Positions 1 through 9,529 of a stretch of 64,000 nt of DNA are shown piece after piece. The translations under genes were made by a program, and so were the position numbers. How positions within the stretch are numbered: position 1 is the first letter of the stretch; each line of letters starts with the position of its first letter. Origin of the DNA: Ruminococcus sp. (GTDB lineage Bacteria; Bacillota; Clostridia; Oscillospirales; Ruminococcaceae); contig JAFXVY010000113.1 in assembly GCA_017534595.1 (NCBI GenBank), forward strand, positions 124,001-188,000, written 5' to 3'. The notes under the pieces were generated by a model that saw only the letters and a program-made list of their open reading frames with translations, was not told where the DNA came from and ran no database searches.

Positions 1-1073
1 ATGGCATTGAACAGCCGTTCGTCGATATCTCTGCTGCGGCAGGCCTCGATCTCTTCAATGATGCTCTGATATACAGCATCGGGGTCCTTGGACTCACCTG
101 TGAGGATAATAGCGAACACCCCGACGTCTGAGGAGAACACCTCGGTGCCGAAGGTCGAGTTTATAAGCCCCTGTTCAAAGACTCTCTTGTGCCACGGGGA
201 CATCTGCCCGAACATCAGCTTGAGCATCATTTCCGCGGCTATGGAAGTCTTTTGCAGCTCACTGCCGCTCAGCGGCGGACATTTGAAGCCGAGTGAGAAC
301 ATCGGCACACCGATCTCCCGCTTTATATCCGAGCGGGGTCTTGCGACCTCGGCGGGCTCATCCGGGAACCTGATTTCAAGGCGCTTATCCTCTGCGGGCT
401 TGAGGCATTCATCGCAGATCGCAAGGACGGTCTCGTCATCAATGTTTCCGGCTATAGCAAGAGCCATGTTGTTGAGGTTGTAGAAAGTATCGTAGCACTT
501 GTAGAGCAGCTCGGGAGTTATCTCCTGTATAGACTCCACCGAGCCGGCAATGTCGATCTTGATGGGGTGCTCTTTGTAGAGGCAATTAAGCAGCTCGAAG
601 AACAGTGCCCTTGAAGGAGAATCCTCGCTCATCTTGATCTCCTGAGCTATGATGCCCCGCTCCTTCTCGACGTTCTCCTCGGTGAAATATGGCTTCTGAA
701 CGAAGTCGAGCAGGATGCGCAGCGGCTCTCTGTAATCGGACGAGGTGCTGAACGTATATGCCGTGACGTCAAAGGAGGTGAAGGCGTTTGCCGTGGCTCC
801 GGTGGCGGCATAGAGCTCAAACACACCGCACTCCTCGTTTTCAAACAGCTTGTGCTCAAGGTAATGGGCTATTCCGTCGGGGACTCTGATGAAATCCCCG
901 GTATCGAGCGTCCTGAAGCAGTTGTTGACAGAGCCGTACTTTGTGCCGAACAGTGCCTCAACTGTACGGAAGCCCTCAAGCTTCATTATCATGATGTCAA
1001 GACCCGAGGGGTGATGATAGAGCCTGTACTCCTCTCCGGTATAGGAGGATCTGAATATCTCCGGTATCAGCAT
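1..1073 (-). CDS. yfmH: M16 family zinc peptidase YfmH-like (partial)
   Basis: The gene is open from ATG at 1073 to the window edge (357 codons seen; the family is about 420-430), so its C-terminus is missing. The N-terminal domain carries HYLEH, the inverted zinc motif HxxEH of M16 (insulinase/pitrilysin) peptidases, followed by KLFE. It starts 1 base after the stop of the upstream M16 gene, and its GGAGGTG ribosome binding site lies inside the end of that gene, so the two are probably translationally coupled. YfmF/YfmH pairs resemble two-subunit M16 enzymes in which one subunit carries the zinc site and the other the R/Y substrate-binding domain. In Bacillus this pair is associated with the 5-aminopentanol modification of EF-P. 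The family is clear; the substrate is inferred. Confidence 0.88.
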   Translation of the reverse strand, partial: MLIPEIFRSSYTGEEYRLYHHPSGLDIMIMKLEGFRTVEALFGTKYGSVNNCFRTLDTGDFIRVPDGIAHYLEHKLFENEECGVFELYAATGATANAFTSFDVTAYTFSTSSDYREPLRILLDFVQKPYFTEENVEKERGIIAQEIKMSEDSPSRALFFELLNCLYKEHPIKIDIAGSVESIQEITPELLYKCYDTFYNLNNMALAIAGNIDDETVLAICDECLKPAEDKRLEIRFPDEPAEVARPRSDIKREIGVPMFSLGFKCPPLSGSELQKTSIAAEMMLKLMFGQMSPWHKRVFEQGLINSTFGTEVFSSDVGVFAIILTGESKDPDAVYQSIIEEIEACRSRDIDERLFNA

Positions 1074-1074
1074 A

Positions 1075-2349
1075 TCACTCACCTCCGTTCCCGGGCTTCA
1101 TAACAAAGACCGTATCGAGCTTGTAGCTTCGGGCGGCATCCATAACGTCCTGACGGGTCAGAGCCATTATCTTCCCGCCCTTATCCTCGGGCGAATCGCT
1201 GCTGCCGCGAATAAACTGATAAAAATACCAGGTTTCTATATCCATCTTGGAATCGTAGTTGGAAAGATAGGCGTCTGCAAGGTGGAGCTTGGCGGCGTTC
1301 AGCTCTTCATCGGTGAAGTCACCGTTTGCAAGAGCCTCGATCTGCTTGTTGATCTCCGCTCTGGCCTTGTCGAGATTGCCGATGTCAAGTCCCGAGGAAA
1401 TAATTACAGTAGCTTTGACATCGGAGATCACAGCATCGCAGTAATAACAAAGCGAAAGCTTCTCTCTGACATTCATGAACAGCTTTGACATCGGATAGGA
1501 GCCGAGCATCGTAGCGAACAGCTTTGAGGAATACTCATTGTAGTTTTCCGGCTTGTATGCCATAATGAGCTGTGCCTGCTTGGCCTCGGTCTCGGCCTCG
1601 GCAAAGCGGACCTCCTTTTTCAGCGGCGAAGGCGAGCGGAATTTCCCGTTGAAAACAGGCCTGCGCTCGAGAGCTTTTATTTTCTCTCTTATTTTGCTTC
1701 CCGCCTCACTGCCGGAACTTCCGCCTGTCACGGAGACAATATAATAAGCCGAGGAAAGAAGCTTCCTGTATGCCTCCGTCACCGCTTCGACGGTGGTGTT
1801 CTCGATCAGTTCCTTGTAATCAAACGGCGAGATCGAGTTCGGCTCACCCTCGTATATGTGTTTCTTTGACAGCAAAGCGGCATACCGGCGCTTGTTGTTT
1901 ATCATAGCGGCGATATCGTCGAGCATTTCTCCGCGGCAGATCTCAAAATACTTCTGCGAAAAATGCCCATCCTCGAGCAGAGGATCGAACAGCGTATCGA
2001 GCAGCATATCCGCTGCCTTATCGGAGATCTTCTCTTTGCCGATGGTGTATTCATCGCAGAGGCAGCTCATGGACACCGAATGAACATAGCAGTCTCCGAG
2101 TATCATGCCGCCCGAGTTGATGCCGCCGTTGTAAAGCTCGGTAAGAGCAAGCACAAAATCTTCTCTTTCCGGATATTTCCGGTTGGACATCGTGAGGATA
2201 TCGAGCGCCAGCATAGACAGCGGCACACGCTCCTTGTCGAGTGGAACTATCATCCTGACGATTATCCTGAAGGTCTTGAACTTATCGTCATAGACCTCGG
2301 CGCTGACAAGCCCGTTGTCCAGCACCTCTTTCTTGTAAACTACAGACAT
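1075..2349 (-). CDS. yfmF: M16 family peptidase-like protein YfmF
   Basis: This 424-residue protein has the two-lobed M16 layout but no HxxEH zinc motif, so it is probably the non-catalytic partner of the zinc-bearing protein encoded just downstream. The C-terminal half (about residues 285-310) holds the conserved block KLFMNVREKLSLCYY, which in M16 proteins supplies the Arg/Tyr pair that grips substrate. It is soluble, with no signal peptide. It sits between a small DUF3006-like gene and yfmH, all on the same strand with short gaps. The name follows the family designation that links YfmF/YfmH to EF-P modification; the direct role here is inferred from homology and from efp being in the same window. 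Confidence 0.85.
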   Translation of the reverse strand: MSVVYKKEVLDNGLVSAEVYDDKFKTFRIIVRMIVPLDKERVPLSMLALDILTMSNRKYPEREDFVLALTELYNGGINSGGMILGDCYVHSVSMSCLCDEYTIGKEKISDKAADMLLDTLFDPLLEDGHFSQKYFEICRGEMLDDIAAMINNKRRYAALLSKKHIYEGEPNSISPFDYKELIENTTVEAVTEAYRKLLSSAYYIVSVTGGSSGSEAGSKIREKIKALERRPVFNGKFRSPSPLKKEVRFAEAETEAKQAQLIMAYKPENYNEYSSKLFATMLGSYPMSKLFMNVREKLSLCYYCDAVISDVKATVIISSGLDIGNLDKARAEINKQIEALANGDFTDEELNAAKLHLADAYLSNYDSKMDIETWYFYQFIRGSSDSPEDKGGKIMALTRQDVMDAARSYKLDTVFVMKPGNGGE

Positions 2350-2367
2350 ATTTCGTCTCCAATCAAT

Positions 2368-2535
2368 TTATTCCGTAATTGTATAGCAAAGGTTTTCCCA
2401 ATGCAGCAGGCTGCCCTCCTCGATCTCCTCGGAGAGCAGGGCTCTGGCGGTAAGCTGTTCTTCACCGGTCTTTATCTCGGCAAGGACGGCGTAATCTCCG
2501 TCGATCCTTACCACTCTGTAATTCTTGGGTTCCAT
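2368..2535 (-). CDS. DUF3006-like small protein, 55 aa
   Basis: This short gene lies between dnaE and yfmF. It has an AAGGAG ribosome binding site 6 bases before ATG at 2535 and a TAA stop at 2368. The product begins MEPKNYRVVRIDGDYAVLAE and is rich in Glu. The pattern of an R-I-D/E-G-D-x-A-V-L core followed by a leucine-rich, acidic second half matches the DUF3006 family of about 60-80 residues, whose function is unknown. No membrane segment or cysteine pair is present. Spacing (9 bases from dnaE's stop, 18 to yfmF's start) places it in the operon. Confidence 0.72.
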   Translation of the reverse strand: MEPKNYRVVRIDGDYAVLAEIKTGEEQLTARALLSEEIEEGSLLHWENLCYTITE

Positions 2536-2544
2536 AGTATCTCC

Positions 2545-5500
2545 TTACATAAATCTTATATTCTCTGTGCCGACAATCCCGGCGAATTCAGACAGCGAAC
2601 TCTCGCTGAGCTTTATTCTCTTGACGGTCTTGAGTACCGTCATTACTTTCCTGTCGTAAAAATACAGCTTCAGCAGCGAACCGTCCGGGCTCGCATACTT
2701 TTTCGCAGCGGATGCAACGGCATCCCTGACAGCGGCATCCTCAGATGAAAGCCTCAGACACAGATCCCTGCCGTAACACTTCTGACAGAATTCGTCTGCG
2801 GTCTCGACCGTCTCGGCTATGATCTTCGCGGGTTCGTCATCCCTGAGAGAGACCCTTCCGCTGACACTGACTGTCGCGCCGCTTCTAAGCAGACCGTTTA
2901 CGGCAGCAAATGTACCCGGGAAAACTACGGCCTCTATCGTGCCGGTCTTGTCGGTACACTGGACGAAAGCCATCTGATCGCCCTTGCGGGTCTTGTTTTT
3001 CTTAACGCCGGATATCATAGCTATGATCCTGTACTTCGTACCGTCCTTGACGGGCGGCTTTCCGGAGTCCTCATCGGGGCAGATATCCGAGACGGATACG
3101 CAGCCCGAAGCTTCGGCACAAAGACTGTAAACATCCAGCGGATGCCCCGACAGGTAAATGCCGAGAGCTTCATGCTCGAATTCGAGCAGCATCGAAAGCG
3201 GATATTCCTCGAGCCGTTCCTCCTGCTTCTCCTCCTTGGGAGCAGCAGTACCGAAAAAGTCGAGCTGACCCTCGAGATTGTTTCGCTTGTCATGCTCGGC
3301 GGCAGACATCAGCGAAGCGCAGGAATTCATCTTCTCCCTTCGGTTCCCGGGGAGGCAGTCCATAGCGCCGCTTTTGATGAGCTGCTCGGTTATCTTTGCC
3401 GATATCTCGCGGCAGGCGGTCATCCTGCGGCAGAAATCCGCAAGATCGGAGAATTCGCCGCCGCGCTGCCTCTCGCGGACGATCGCGTTGATCGTCCCCT
3501 CACCGAGAGTGTTTACGGCAAGCAGCGAGAACCTGATACCCTCCGGCTCAACGCCGAAGCCGGCTGTGCTGCGGTTTATGTCAAGGGGGAGTATCTTTAT
3601 GCCGAGGCGCCGGGTCTCCTCGATATAATCCGGGAGCTTGTCCGGGCTTTCAAGCAGGGTGACAGTCATCAGCGCCGCCATATACTCCTTACTGAAATGG
3701 TACTTGAGATACGCCGTGCGGTAGGCTATGATGCCGTAAGCGGCGGCGTGGGATTTGTTGAATGCGTAGGATGCGAAAGAAGTCATGTCGTCGAAGATCT
3801 CATTTGCGATCTGCTCGGATACCCCATTCGCTATGCAGCCGGTACATTTGCCATCCTCACCGTAGATAAAGGCTTTACGCTGCTTTTCAAGGGCAGCGTG
3901 ATCCTTCTTGGCCATGGCTCTTCTGATAAGGTCAGCCTGCCCGTATGAAAAGCCGGCAAGCGTCCGGAAGACCTGCATTACCTGCTCCTGATAGATCAGG
4001 CAGCCGTAGGTCTCCTGCATTATCTCTTTGAGTAATGGATGCTTGTAGGTGACTTTTGACGGGTCGCTGCGGTTGCGGATATATCTTCCTATCGAGTCCA
4101 TGGGACCCGGGCGGTAGAGCGAGAGCATGGCGATGATATCTTCTATACAGTTCGGAGCGAGCTGCATTAGTCTTGCTGTCATGCCCGGCTTTTCAAACTG
4201 GAACACTCCCTCGGTATAACCCTTGGAGAGCATGGCGTAGACTTCCCTGTCGTCAAGCGGGATATTCTCTTCGCTGAAATCGGAGATACGCTTTCTGATC
4301 TCCTTCTGACAGAGATCTATGATCGTCAGGTTGGCAAGAGCAAGGAAATCGAATTTCAGAAGTCCAAGCTTCTCGAGATCGTCCTTGGTATACTGTGTGG
4401 AAACTATGCCGTCGTGAGCATAGAGAGGGACATAATCAGCCACAGGCCTGTCGGTTATAACTACACCCGCGGGGTGTGTCATCGTGTTTCTGGGCATACC
4501 CTCAAGCGCCGCAGCGGTATCGAGCAGATCCCGTATCTTTGGGTCGGAGTTGTAAAGCTGCCTTACCGCTTCGACCTTCTCAACAGCCTCTCTGACCTCA
4601 TAACCGCGGGGTATCGCCTTGGAAACGGTGTCACCGACCTGATAGGAGAGACCAATGGCTCTTGCAGCGTCACGAACAGCTCCCTTAGCACCGAGGGTGC
4701 CGAAGGAAACTATCTGAGCAACACGGTCAGAGCCGTATTTGTTTATAACATAATCAATAACCCGCTGCCGTCCGAAGATACAGAAGTCTATATCGAAATC
4801 GGGCATTGAGACTCTCTCGGGGTTGAGAAATCTCTCAAACAGCAGATCATACTTCAGCGGATCAACGCCGGTTATACCTATACAGTATGCCGCAAGGCTG
4901 CCCGCCCCCGAACCTCTGCCGCAGCCTACGAGTATTCCGTTGGTCTTGGCATAGCGGACGAAGTCCCGGACTATAAGGAAATAATCGGTATAACCCATCC
5001 CGATGATAACGGAGAGCTCGTACTCGAGGCGCTTTTTGGCAGCCTCGTTGTCCTCACCGTATTTCTCCCGAAGCCCCTCAAAGCAGAGATACCGGAGATA
5101 GGCTTTATTGTCATCGGTACCCTCTGTCTTGAAGGTCGGCAGCTTGGTTACTCCGAATTCAAAGTGCATATCGCAGCGCGCAGCGATAAGAGCGGTGTTC
5201 TCTATCGCCTCGGGAACGCCGTGAAACAGCTGCTCCATCTCTGCCTGGGATTTGAGATAGAATTCATCCGTCTCAAACTGCATCTTCGATGGCTCATCAA
5301 GCGTGGTAGCTGTCGAAATGCAGACCAGCACCTTCTGGAGCCGGGCATCGCTTTTGCGGATATAGTGAGCGTCATTGGTCGCGGCAAGGGGTATCCCGGT
5401 CTCGCGGGAAAGCCTTATCAGCTGCGGTACCATACGCTTATCATCCATAGTCCCGTGATCCTGCAGCTCGATATAATAATTCCCCTCGCCGAAGATATCG

Positions 5501-5988
5501 CGGTATTTCAGCGCTGTCTCGACAGCTCCCTTGTAGTCGCCGGAGGATATCCTTCGCGGGATCTCTCCCGCAAGGCAGGCCGACAGACAGATCAGCCCCT
5601 CGTGATACTTCTCGAGCAGCTCTGTATCCACTCTCGGCTTGCCGTAGAAGCCCTCTGTATAAGATTCGGAGACCAGCTTGATCAAATTCTGATAACCGGT
5701 ATTGTTCTCGCAAAGCAGTATCAGATGATAGGGCGGCGCATCTATGCCGGCGACCTTACTGAACCGCGATCTCGGGGCGACGTATACCTCGCAGCCTATG
5801 ATCGGCTTGATCCCCGCAGAGGTACACTCCCTGTAAAACTCAACGGCTCCGAACATATTGCCGTGATCAGTGACGGCGCAGGCGGTCTGGCCGAGCTCTT
5901 TTACTCTTGCAACGAGCTCCTTTATCCGGCAGGCACCGTCAAGCAGCGAATACTCGCTGTGAACATGAAGATGAACGAAGCGTTCCAT
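2545..5988 (-). CDS. dnaE: DNA polymerase III subunit alpha
   Basis: This 1147-residue C-family replicative polymerase is full length for the DnaE1/DnaE type. An N-terminal PHP domain begins HLHVHSEYSLLDGACR and includes TDHGNMFG. The palm carries PDFDIDF (about residue 395) with the catalytic aspartates, preceded by the GRGSGAGS nucleotide-binding loop. The FEKPGMTARLM, LYRPGPM and FNKSHAAAYG blocks are also present. A C-terminal OB fold (about residues 960-1060) includes the KTRKGDQMAF stretch. There is no 3'-5' exonuclease insertion, so this is not PolC. An AAGGAGGG site precedes ATG at 5988. Gene order whiA then dnaE is the usual one in Clostridia. Confidence 0.97.
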   Translation of the reverse strand: MERFVHLHVHSEYSLLDGACRIKELVARVKELGQTACAVTDHGNMFGAVEFYRECTSAGIKPIIGCEVYVAPRSRFSKVAGIDAPPYHLILLCENNTGYQNLIKLVSESYTEGFYGKPRVDTELLEKYHEGLICLSACLAGEIPRRISSGDYKGAVETALKYRDIFGEGNYYIELQDHGTMDDKRMVPQLIRLSRETGIPLAATNDAHYIRKSDARLQKVLVCISTATTLDEPSKMQFETDEFYLKSQAEMEQLFHGVPEAIENTALIAARCDMHFEFGVTKLPTFKTEGTDDNKAYLRYLCFEGLREKYGEDNEAAKKRLEYELSVIIGMGYTDYFLIVRDFVRYAKTNGILVGCGRGSGAGSLAAYCIGITGVDPLKYDLLFERFLNPERVSMPDFDIDFCIFGRQRVIDYVINKYGSDRVAQIVSFGTLGAKGAVRDAARAIGLSYQVGDTVSKAIPRGYEVREAVEKVEAVRQLYNSDPKIRDLLDTAAALEGMPRNTMTHPAGVVITDRPVADYVPLYAHDGIVSTQYTKDDLEKLGLLKFDFLALANLTIIDLCQKEIRKRISDFSEENIPLDDREVYAMLSKGYTEGVFQFEKPGMTARLMQLAPNCIEDIIAMLSLYRPGPMDSIGRYIRNRSDPSKVTYKHPLLKEIMQETYGCLIYQEQVMQVFRTLAGFSYGQADLIRRAMAKKDHAALEKQRKAFIYGEDGKCTGCIANGVSEQIANEIFDDMTSFASYAFNKSHAAAYGIIAYRTAYLKYHFSKEYMAALMTVTLLESPDKLPDYIEETRRLGIKILPLDINRSTAGFGVEPEGIRFSLLAVNTLGEGTINAIVRERQRGGEFSDLADFCRRMTACREISAKITEQLIKSGAMDCLPGNRREKMNSCASLMSAAEHDKRNNLEGQLDFFGTAAPKEEKQEERLEEYPLSMLLEFEHEALGIYLSGHPLDVYSLCAEASGCVSVSDICPDEDSGKPPVKDGTKYRIIAMISGVKKNKTRKGDQMAFVQCTDKTGTIEAVVFPGTFAAVNGLLRSGATVSVSGRVSLRDDEPAKIIAETVETADEFCQKCYGRDLCLRLSSEDAAVRDAVASAAKKYASPDGSLLKLYFYDRKVMTVLKTVKRIKLSESSLSEFAGIVGTENIRFM

Positions 5989-6009
5989 TCGGTGCCCTCC
6001 TTTTCTTAT

Positions 6010-6927
6010 TTATTCGCCGCGCAGCTTGTCCGCTATCTCGGAGATACGGGCGAGCCTGTGATTAACGCCCGAGCGCGAGATCGGCGGATCGAGCAGCTGC
6101 CCGAGATCCTTGAGGCTGATATCTGTATTCTCATAGCGGAGCCTTGCTATCTCCTGAAGCGTTTCCGGCAATGAGCCTATGCCGATGGTGTCGTCGATAA
6201 GCTCTATGTCCGAGATCTGCTTCTCGGCAGCTCTCAGCGTCTTTTCTATGTTGGCGTTGTCGCAGTTGACAGCGCGGTTTATCTTGTTTCGGATATCCTT
6301 GAGTATCTTGACATTCATCAGCTCGAGGGAGGAATTCGTCGCCCCCATTATCGTGAGCAGGTCAATGATATTCTCGGACTCTTTGATATAGACCACCTGA
6401 GAATTCTTCCGCTCGGTCTGCTTGGCGAGTATGCCGTAGCTTTCGAGCAGTATCAGCCCGAAGTCGTTGCAGAGCTGGATGTCGGGCATGACGAATTCCA
6501 TGTGGTACTTCTTCTCGGGATTGTTGACCGACCCGCAGGAAAGGAATATCCCCGCTATAAGCTGCGGATAATACTTTGACTTAGGCAGATCGTCCGGTGT
6601 AAGTCTGCGGGAGGAATCCATACGGAAATAGCTCAGAAGCTCCATACGGTTCTCCGGCCTGTCCACCTCGAGCCTGTACAGGGTGGCGGAATCCTTCTTG
6701 CCGGTCTCGGAAACTCTCACCGCAGACGGGTCGGAGCATATCCGCGAGCAGTGCTCGGTGAAGAACTCCGCAGTGCCCCGGTGCTCGGTGAGAAGCACGA
6801 GCTGCCTGTCGCTTAGCTCATTGCAGAAGGTCAGTATGCCCATAAGGCAGACATCGGCCTTATCGGGCTTGTCTATACGGGAAAGGATCTCGTCCTTGAC
6901 CGAATAGGAAAAGGATCTCGGCTCCAT
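6010..6927 (-). CDS. whiA: DNA-binding protein WhiA
   Basis: This 305-residue protein matches WhiA, which joins an N-terminal LAGLIDADG-like domain to a C-terminal helix-turn-helix. The start MEPRSFSYSVKDEILSRI is typical. The C-terminal segment RLRYENTDISLKDLGQLLDP followed by SRSGVNHRLARI is the HTH signature. WhiA controls sporulation and division genes in Actinobacteria and affects division and chromosome segregation in Bacillus. It lies 12 bases after rapZ and 21 before dnaE. In most Firmicutes the yvcK/glmR gene sits between rapZ and whiA; here there is no room for it. Confidence 0.95.
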   Translation of the reverse strand: MEPRSFSYSVKDEILSRIDKPDKADVCLMGILTFCNELSDRQLVLLTEHRGTAEFFTEHCSRICSDPSAVRVSETGKKDSATLYRLEVDRPENRMELLSYFRMDSSRRLTPDDLPKSKYYPQLIAGIFLSCGSVNNPEKKYHMEFVMPDIQLCNDFGLILLESYGILAKQTERKNSQVVYIKESENIIDLLTIMGATNSSLELMNVKILKDIRNKINRAVNCDNANIEKTLRAAEKQISDIELIDDTIGIGSLPETLQEIARLRYENTDISLKDLGQLLDPPISRSGVNHRLARISEIADKLRGE

Positions 6928-6939
6928 AAATCTCTCCTG

Positions 6940-7800
6940 TCAGTGCTTATCTATATCCCTGTGAGATACTCTCACCTTGTAATTCTTATCTTTAAGATGC
7001 TTTGCGAGCTCCTCGGCGAAGGTAACGCTCCTGTGCTTGCCGCCGGTGCAGCCGAAGGCTATGACCAGCTGAGCCTTACCCTCCTTGCGGTAGAGCGGGA
7101 TCAGGAAGTCGATAAGATCGCAGAGCTTTTTGAGCAGCTCTTTCGCATCGTCGAACTGCATAACGTAATCCGAGACCTCGGAGTTGAGACCTGTCTTTTC
7201 TTTGAGCTCGGGTACATAGAACGGATTGGGCAGACACCTTACGTCAAATATAAGATCGCCCTCGCTCATCGAACCGAACTTGAAGCCGAAGGAGCGGACA
7301 TCTATCCTCATATATTCCTCGCTCTGGTCGAGGAACATACTGTACATCCTTTCCTTGAACTCACTGACGGAGGTCGAAGAGCTGTCTATGTAGTAATCGG
7401 CGCAGCTCTTTATCGGCACAAGAAGCTCTCTCTCGATGACGATAGCGCTGCGGATATTGCCGTAGCTGACTTCATCGAGGGGATGCTTTCTTCTGGTCTC
7501 CTTGTATCTTCTGATGATAGCGTCGTCCGAGGAATCAAGGAAAAGTATCTTGATGTTTACCTGCTCCGCCTTGAGCTGAGCGATGATATCGGTGAGCTTC
7601 ATAAAGAAGTCTCCGCCCCTGATATCGGCAACGAAAGCGACTTTGTCGATCTTGCCCTTGGACTGGCTGCATATCTCGGTGAACTTGGTTATGAGCTCGG
7701 GCGGCATATTGTCTATGCAGTAATAGCCGATATCCTCAAGCACATCTATCGCGGTGGATTTGCCCGAACCGCTCATTCCGGTGACTATGACAAATTGCAT
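6940..7800 (-). CDS. rapZ: RNase adapter protein RapZ / YvcJ
   Basis: This 286-residue P-loop protein starts MQFVIVTGMSGSGKSTA, with Walker A at about residues 8-15. The DNMPPEL motif near residue 31 and the C-terminal block GCTGGKHRSVT with the SHRD segment are diagnostic for RapZ/YvcJ. These proteins bind nucleotides; in Escherichia coli RapZ senses glucosamine-6-phosphate and steers small-RNA decay, while in Gram-positives YvcJ affects competence and its mechanism is less clear. It lies in the cluster hprK, PHP, murB, rapZ, whiA, a link between carbon status and cell wall synthesis that is conserved in Firmicutes. Confidence 0.96.
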   Translation of the reverse strand: MQFVIVTGMSGSGKSTAIDVLEDIGYYCIDNMPPELITKFTEICSQSKGKIDKVAFVADIRGGDFFMKLTDIIAQLKAEQVNIKILFLDSSDDAIIRRYKETRRKHPLDEVSYGNIRSAIVIERELLVPIKSCADYYIDSSSTSVSEFKERMYSMFLDQSEEYMRIDVRSFGFKFGSMSEGDLIFDVRCLPNPFYVPELKEKTGLNSEVSDYVMQFDDAKELLKKLCDLIDFLIPLYRKEGKAQLVIAFGCTGGKHRSVTFAEELAKHLKDKNYKVRVSHRDIDKH

Positions 7801-7819
7801 GACACTGCCTCCCTTTCAC

Positions 7820-8764
7820 TTAATACGGTATTATCCTGACCTCGCACTCAAGCTCGACGCCCTGCTGCTCGAGGACTGTCTTTTTGATATGATCTATCAG
7901 TGCGGTAATATCAGCAGCAGTGGCGCCGCCGCGGTTGATAACAAAGCCGCAGTGCTTCTCGGAGACCTGTGCCCCGCCTACCGTGAAGCCTCTCAGGCCG
8001 CTGTCCTGGATGAGCTTGCCGGCATAGTAGCCCTCCGGGCGTTTGAAAGTTGAGCCGGCGCTGGGGAAATCGAGCGGCTGCTTCTCCTTGCGGCGGGAGA
8101 GAAGATCGTCCATCTTGGCTCTGATCTCCTTGCTGTCGCCTGCGGGAAGCGCAAAATACGCTCTGAGGATAATGTCTCCGTTATCCATAAAGGTCGAGCA
8201 GCGATAGGAGAGCCCGAACCCGCCGTCATCGAGACGGACAGTGCGTATCTCCCCGGTGCGGACATCAAGTATATCAGCGGCATAGATCACATCAACGATC
8301 TCGCCGCCGTAAGCGCCGGCGTTCATATATACCGCCCCGCCGACTGTCCCGGGGATGCCGTAGGCAAACTCGAGCCCGGTGAGAGAATTCTCGCAGGCAA
8401 AGCCGCAAAGCCTGTTAAGCCCTGCTCCCGCATCTGCGCGGATACCCGTCAGACCGTCCGGAACGGCGGGATCATCACTGCCGCAGAGCATGATCTCAGA
8501 CATCTGCTGACCAATATGCAGCACGGCTCCGCCGAAGCCCCTGTCCTCAAAGACGACATTCGAGCCCTTGCCGAGCACATAATATTTCACGCCCTCTGCA
8601 CGGGCACAGCTTATCAGCCGCACGAGAGCGTCCGCCGAAGCAATCTCAATGAACGCTTCGCATTCCCCGCCGACCTTAAAGGTAGTATGTGCAGAAAGCG
8701 GCTCATTATATCTGACCTCGCAGCCGAGCCCGGCAGCAAGAGTGCAAAGTCCGGAAAGACTCAT
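7820..8764 (-). CDS. murB: UDP-N-acetylenolpyruvoylglucosamine reductase MurB
   Basis: This 314-residue FAD enzyme reduces UDP-GlcNAc-enolpyruvate to UDP-MurNAc in the cytoplasm, the second committed step of peptidoglycan synthesis. N-terminal FAD-binding residues include YVLGKGSNVV. The block GIPGTVGGAVYMNAGAYGGE (about residues 135-155) and the later SAGSTFKRPEG with the catalytic Ser are visible. C-terminal KHCGFVINRGGATAAD fits type II MurB, as expected for a Firmicute. The length is normal. Confidence 0.97.
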   Translation of the reverse strand: MSLSGLCTLAAGLGCEVRYNEPLSAHTTFKVGGECEAFIEIASADALVRLISCARAEGVKYYVLGKGSNVVFEDRGFGGAVLHIGQQMSEIMLCGSDDPAVPDGLTGIRADAGAGLNRLCGFACENSLTGLEFAYGIPGTVGGAVYMNAGAYGGEIVDVIYAADILDVRTGEIRTVRLDDGGFGLSYRCSTFMDNGDIILRAYFALPAGDSKEIRAKMDDLLSRRKEKQPLDFPSAGSTFKRPEGYYAGKLIQDSGLRGFTVGGAQVSEKHCGFVINRGGATAADITALIDHIKKTVLEQQGVELECEVRIIPY

Positions 8765-8787
8765 AAAATCAAACCCTTTACTAAGTG

Positions 8788-9513
8788 TTATATGCCTATG
8801 TCACCGTGTTTTCTTATTATATGCTCCCGCAGACGCTCCCATTCGCTGTTGAGCACAAGCTCCTGCGGGAAACCGGTCTCCTCAAGGATGCCCAGCGAGA
8901 TCGGGTATCTGCCGATCTGAGCGCAGTAGTGAGCGTCTGTGTTGAGCACCACCGGCAGCTCGTATCTCCGGCAGAGATCAAGCAGCTCTTTGACGATAGG
9001 AACAGGGCTCTTGCCAGTCCTGATCGAGCTTTCGTTTATCTCAACGAGCTTGCCGTGCTCCTTGAAAGCCTTTACGCAGCGTTCCATATCGAAGGTGAAT
9101 TTCTTTGTGGTCGGGTGCCCGATCACATCCACCGCCTCGTTCTCGCAGAGCCCGAGATAAGCTCTCGTATTGCGTTCCCGGTCCCCGGGCTCGAAGGTCT
9201 GGGAATGAAGCGAAGCCACGACCCATTCGAGCTTTGAGAGCAAAGCACCGTCGGCGTCAAGTGCGCCGGTATCGTCGAGTATATTTGCTTCTATGCCCCT
9301 GAGCAGGTACACTCCCTCGATGCTTCTCGGAAGGATGCTCAGATTTTCAAAATGCCAGATATGCGGCGAGTCGGGGGAGGCCATTCCGTGATCGGTCACG
9401 GCGACTGCCCGCAGCCCTTGTTTGGCTGCATAGGTGCAGTTCTCGAGCACTGTCGAATAGGCGTGCGTCGAGGCGACCGTATGGGTGTGCATATCCGCTG
9501 CTATTGAGTACAT
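8788..9513 (-). CDS. PHP domain phosphatase, YcdX type
   Basis: This 241-residue protein consists of one PHP domain. Metal-binding motifs are visible: DMHTHT near the start, TDHGMAS at about 42, the Glu in RGIEANI, the Cys/His-containing segment DVIGHP, and TDAHYC near the end. This is the YcdX-like subgroup, trinuclear-metal phosphatases of uncertain natural substrate. The gene lies between murB and hprK, a position where Clostridia commonly carry it, so a link to sugar or wall precursor metabolism is plausible but not shown. Confidence 0.87.
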   Translation of the reverse strand: MYSIAADMHTHTVASTHAYSTVLENCTYAAKQGLRAVAVTDHGMASPDSPHIWHFENLSILPRSIEGVYLLRGIEANILDDTGALDADGALLSKLEWVVASLHSQTFEPGDRERNTRAYLGLCENEAVDVIGHPTTKKFTFDMERCVKAFKEHGKLVEINESSIRTGKSPVPIVKELLDLCRRYELPVVLNTDAHYCAQIGRYPISLGILEETGFPQELVLNSEWERLREHIIRKHGDIGI

Positions 9514-9529
9514 TATTGCTTCACCCTGC

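Noticed and set aside
3142..3948. Long plus-strand frame inside dnaE (also others opposite hprK, glmS-like and leuS regions)
   Set aside because: These are codon-bias shadows on the reverse strand of real genes, with no recognisable protein.
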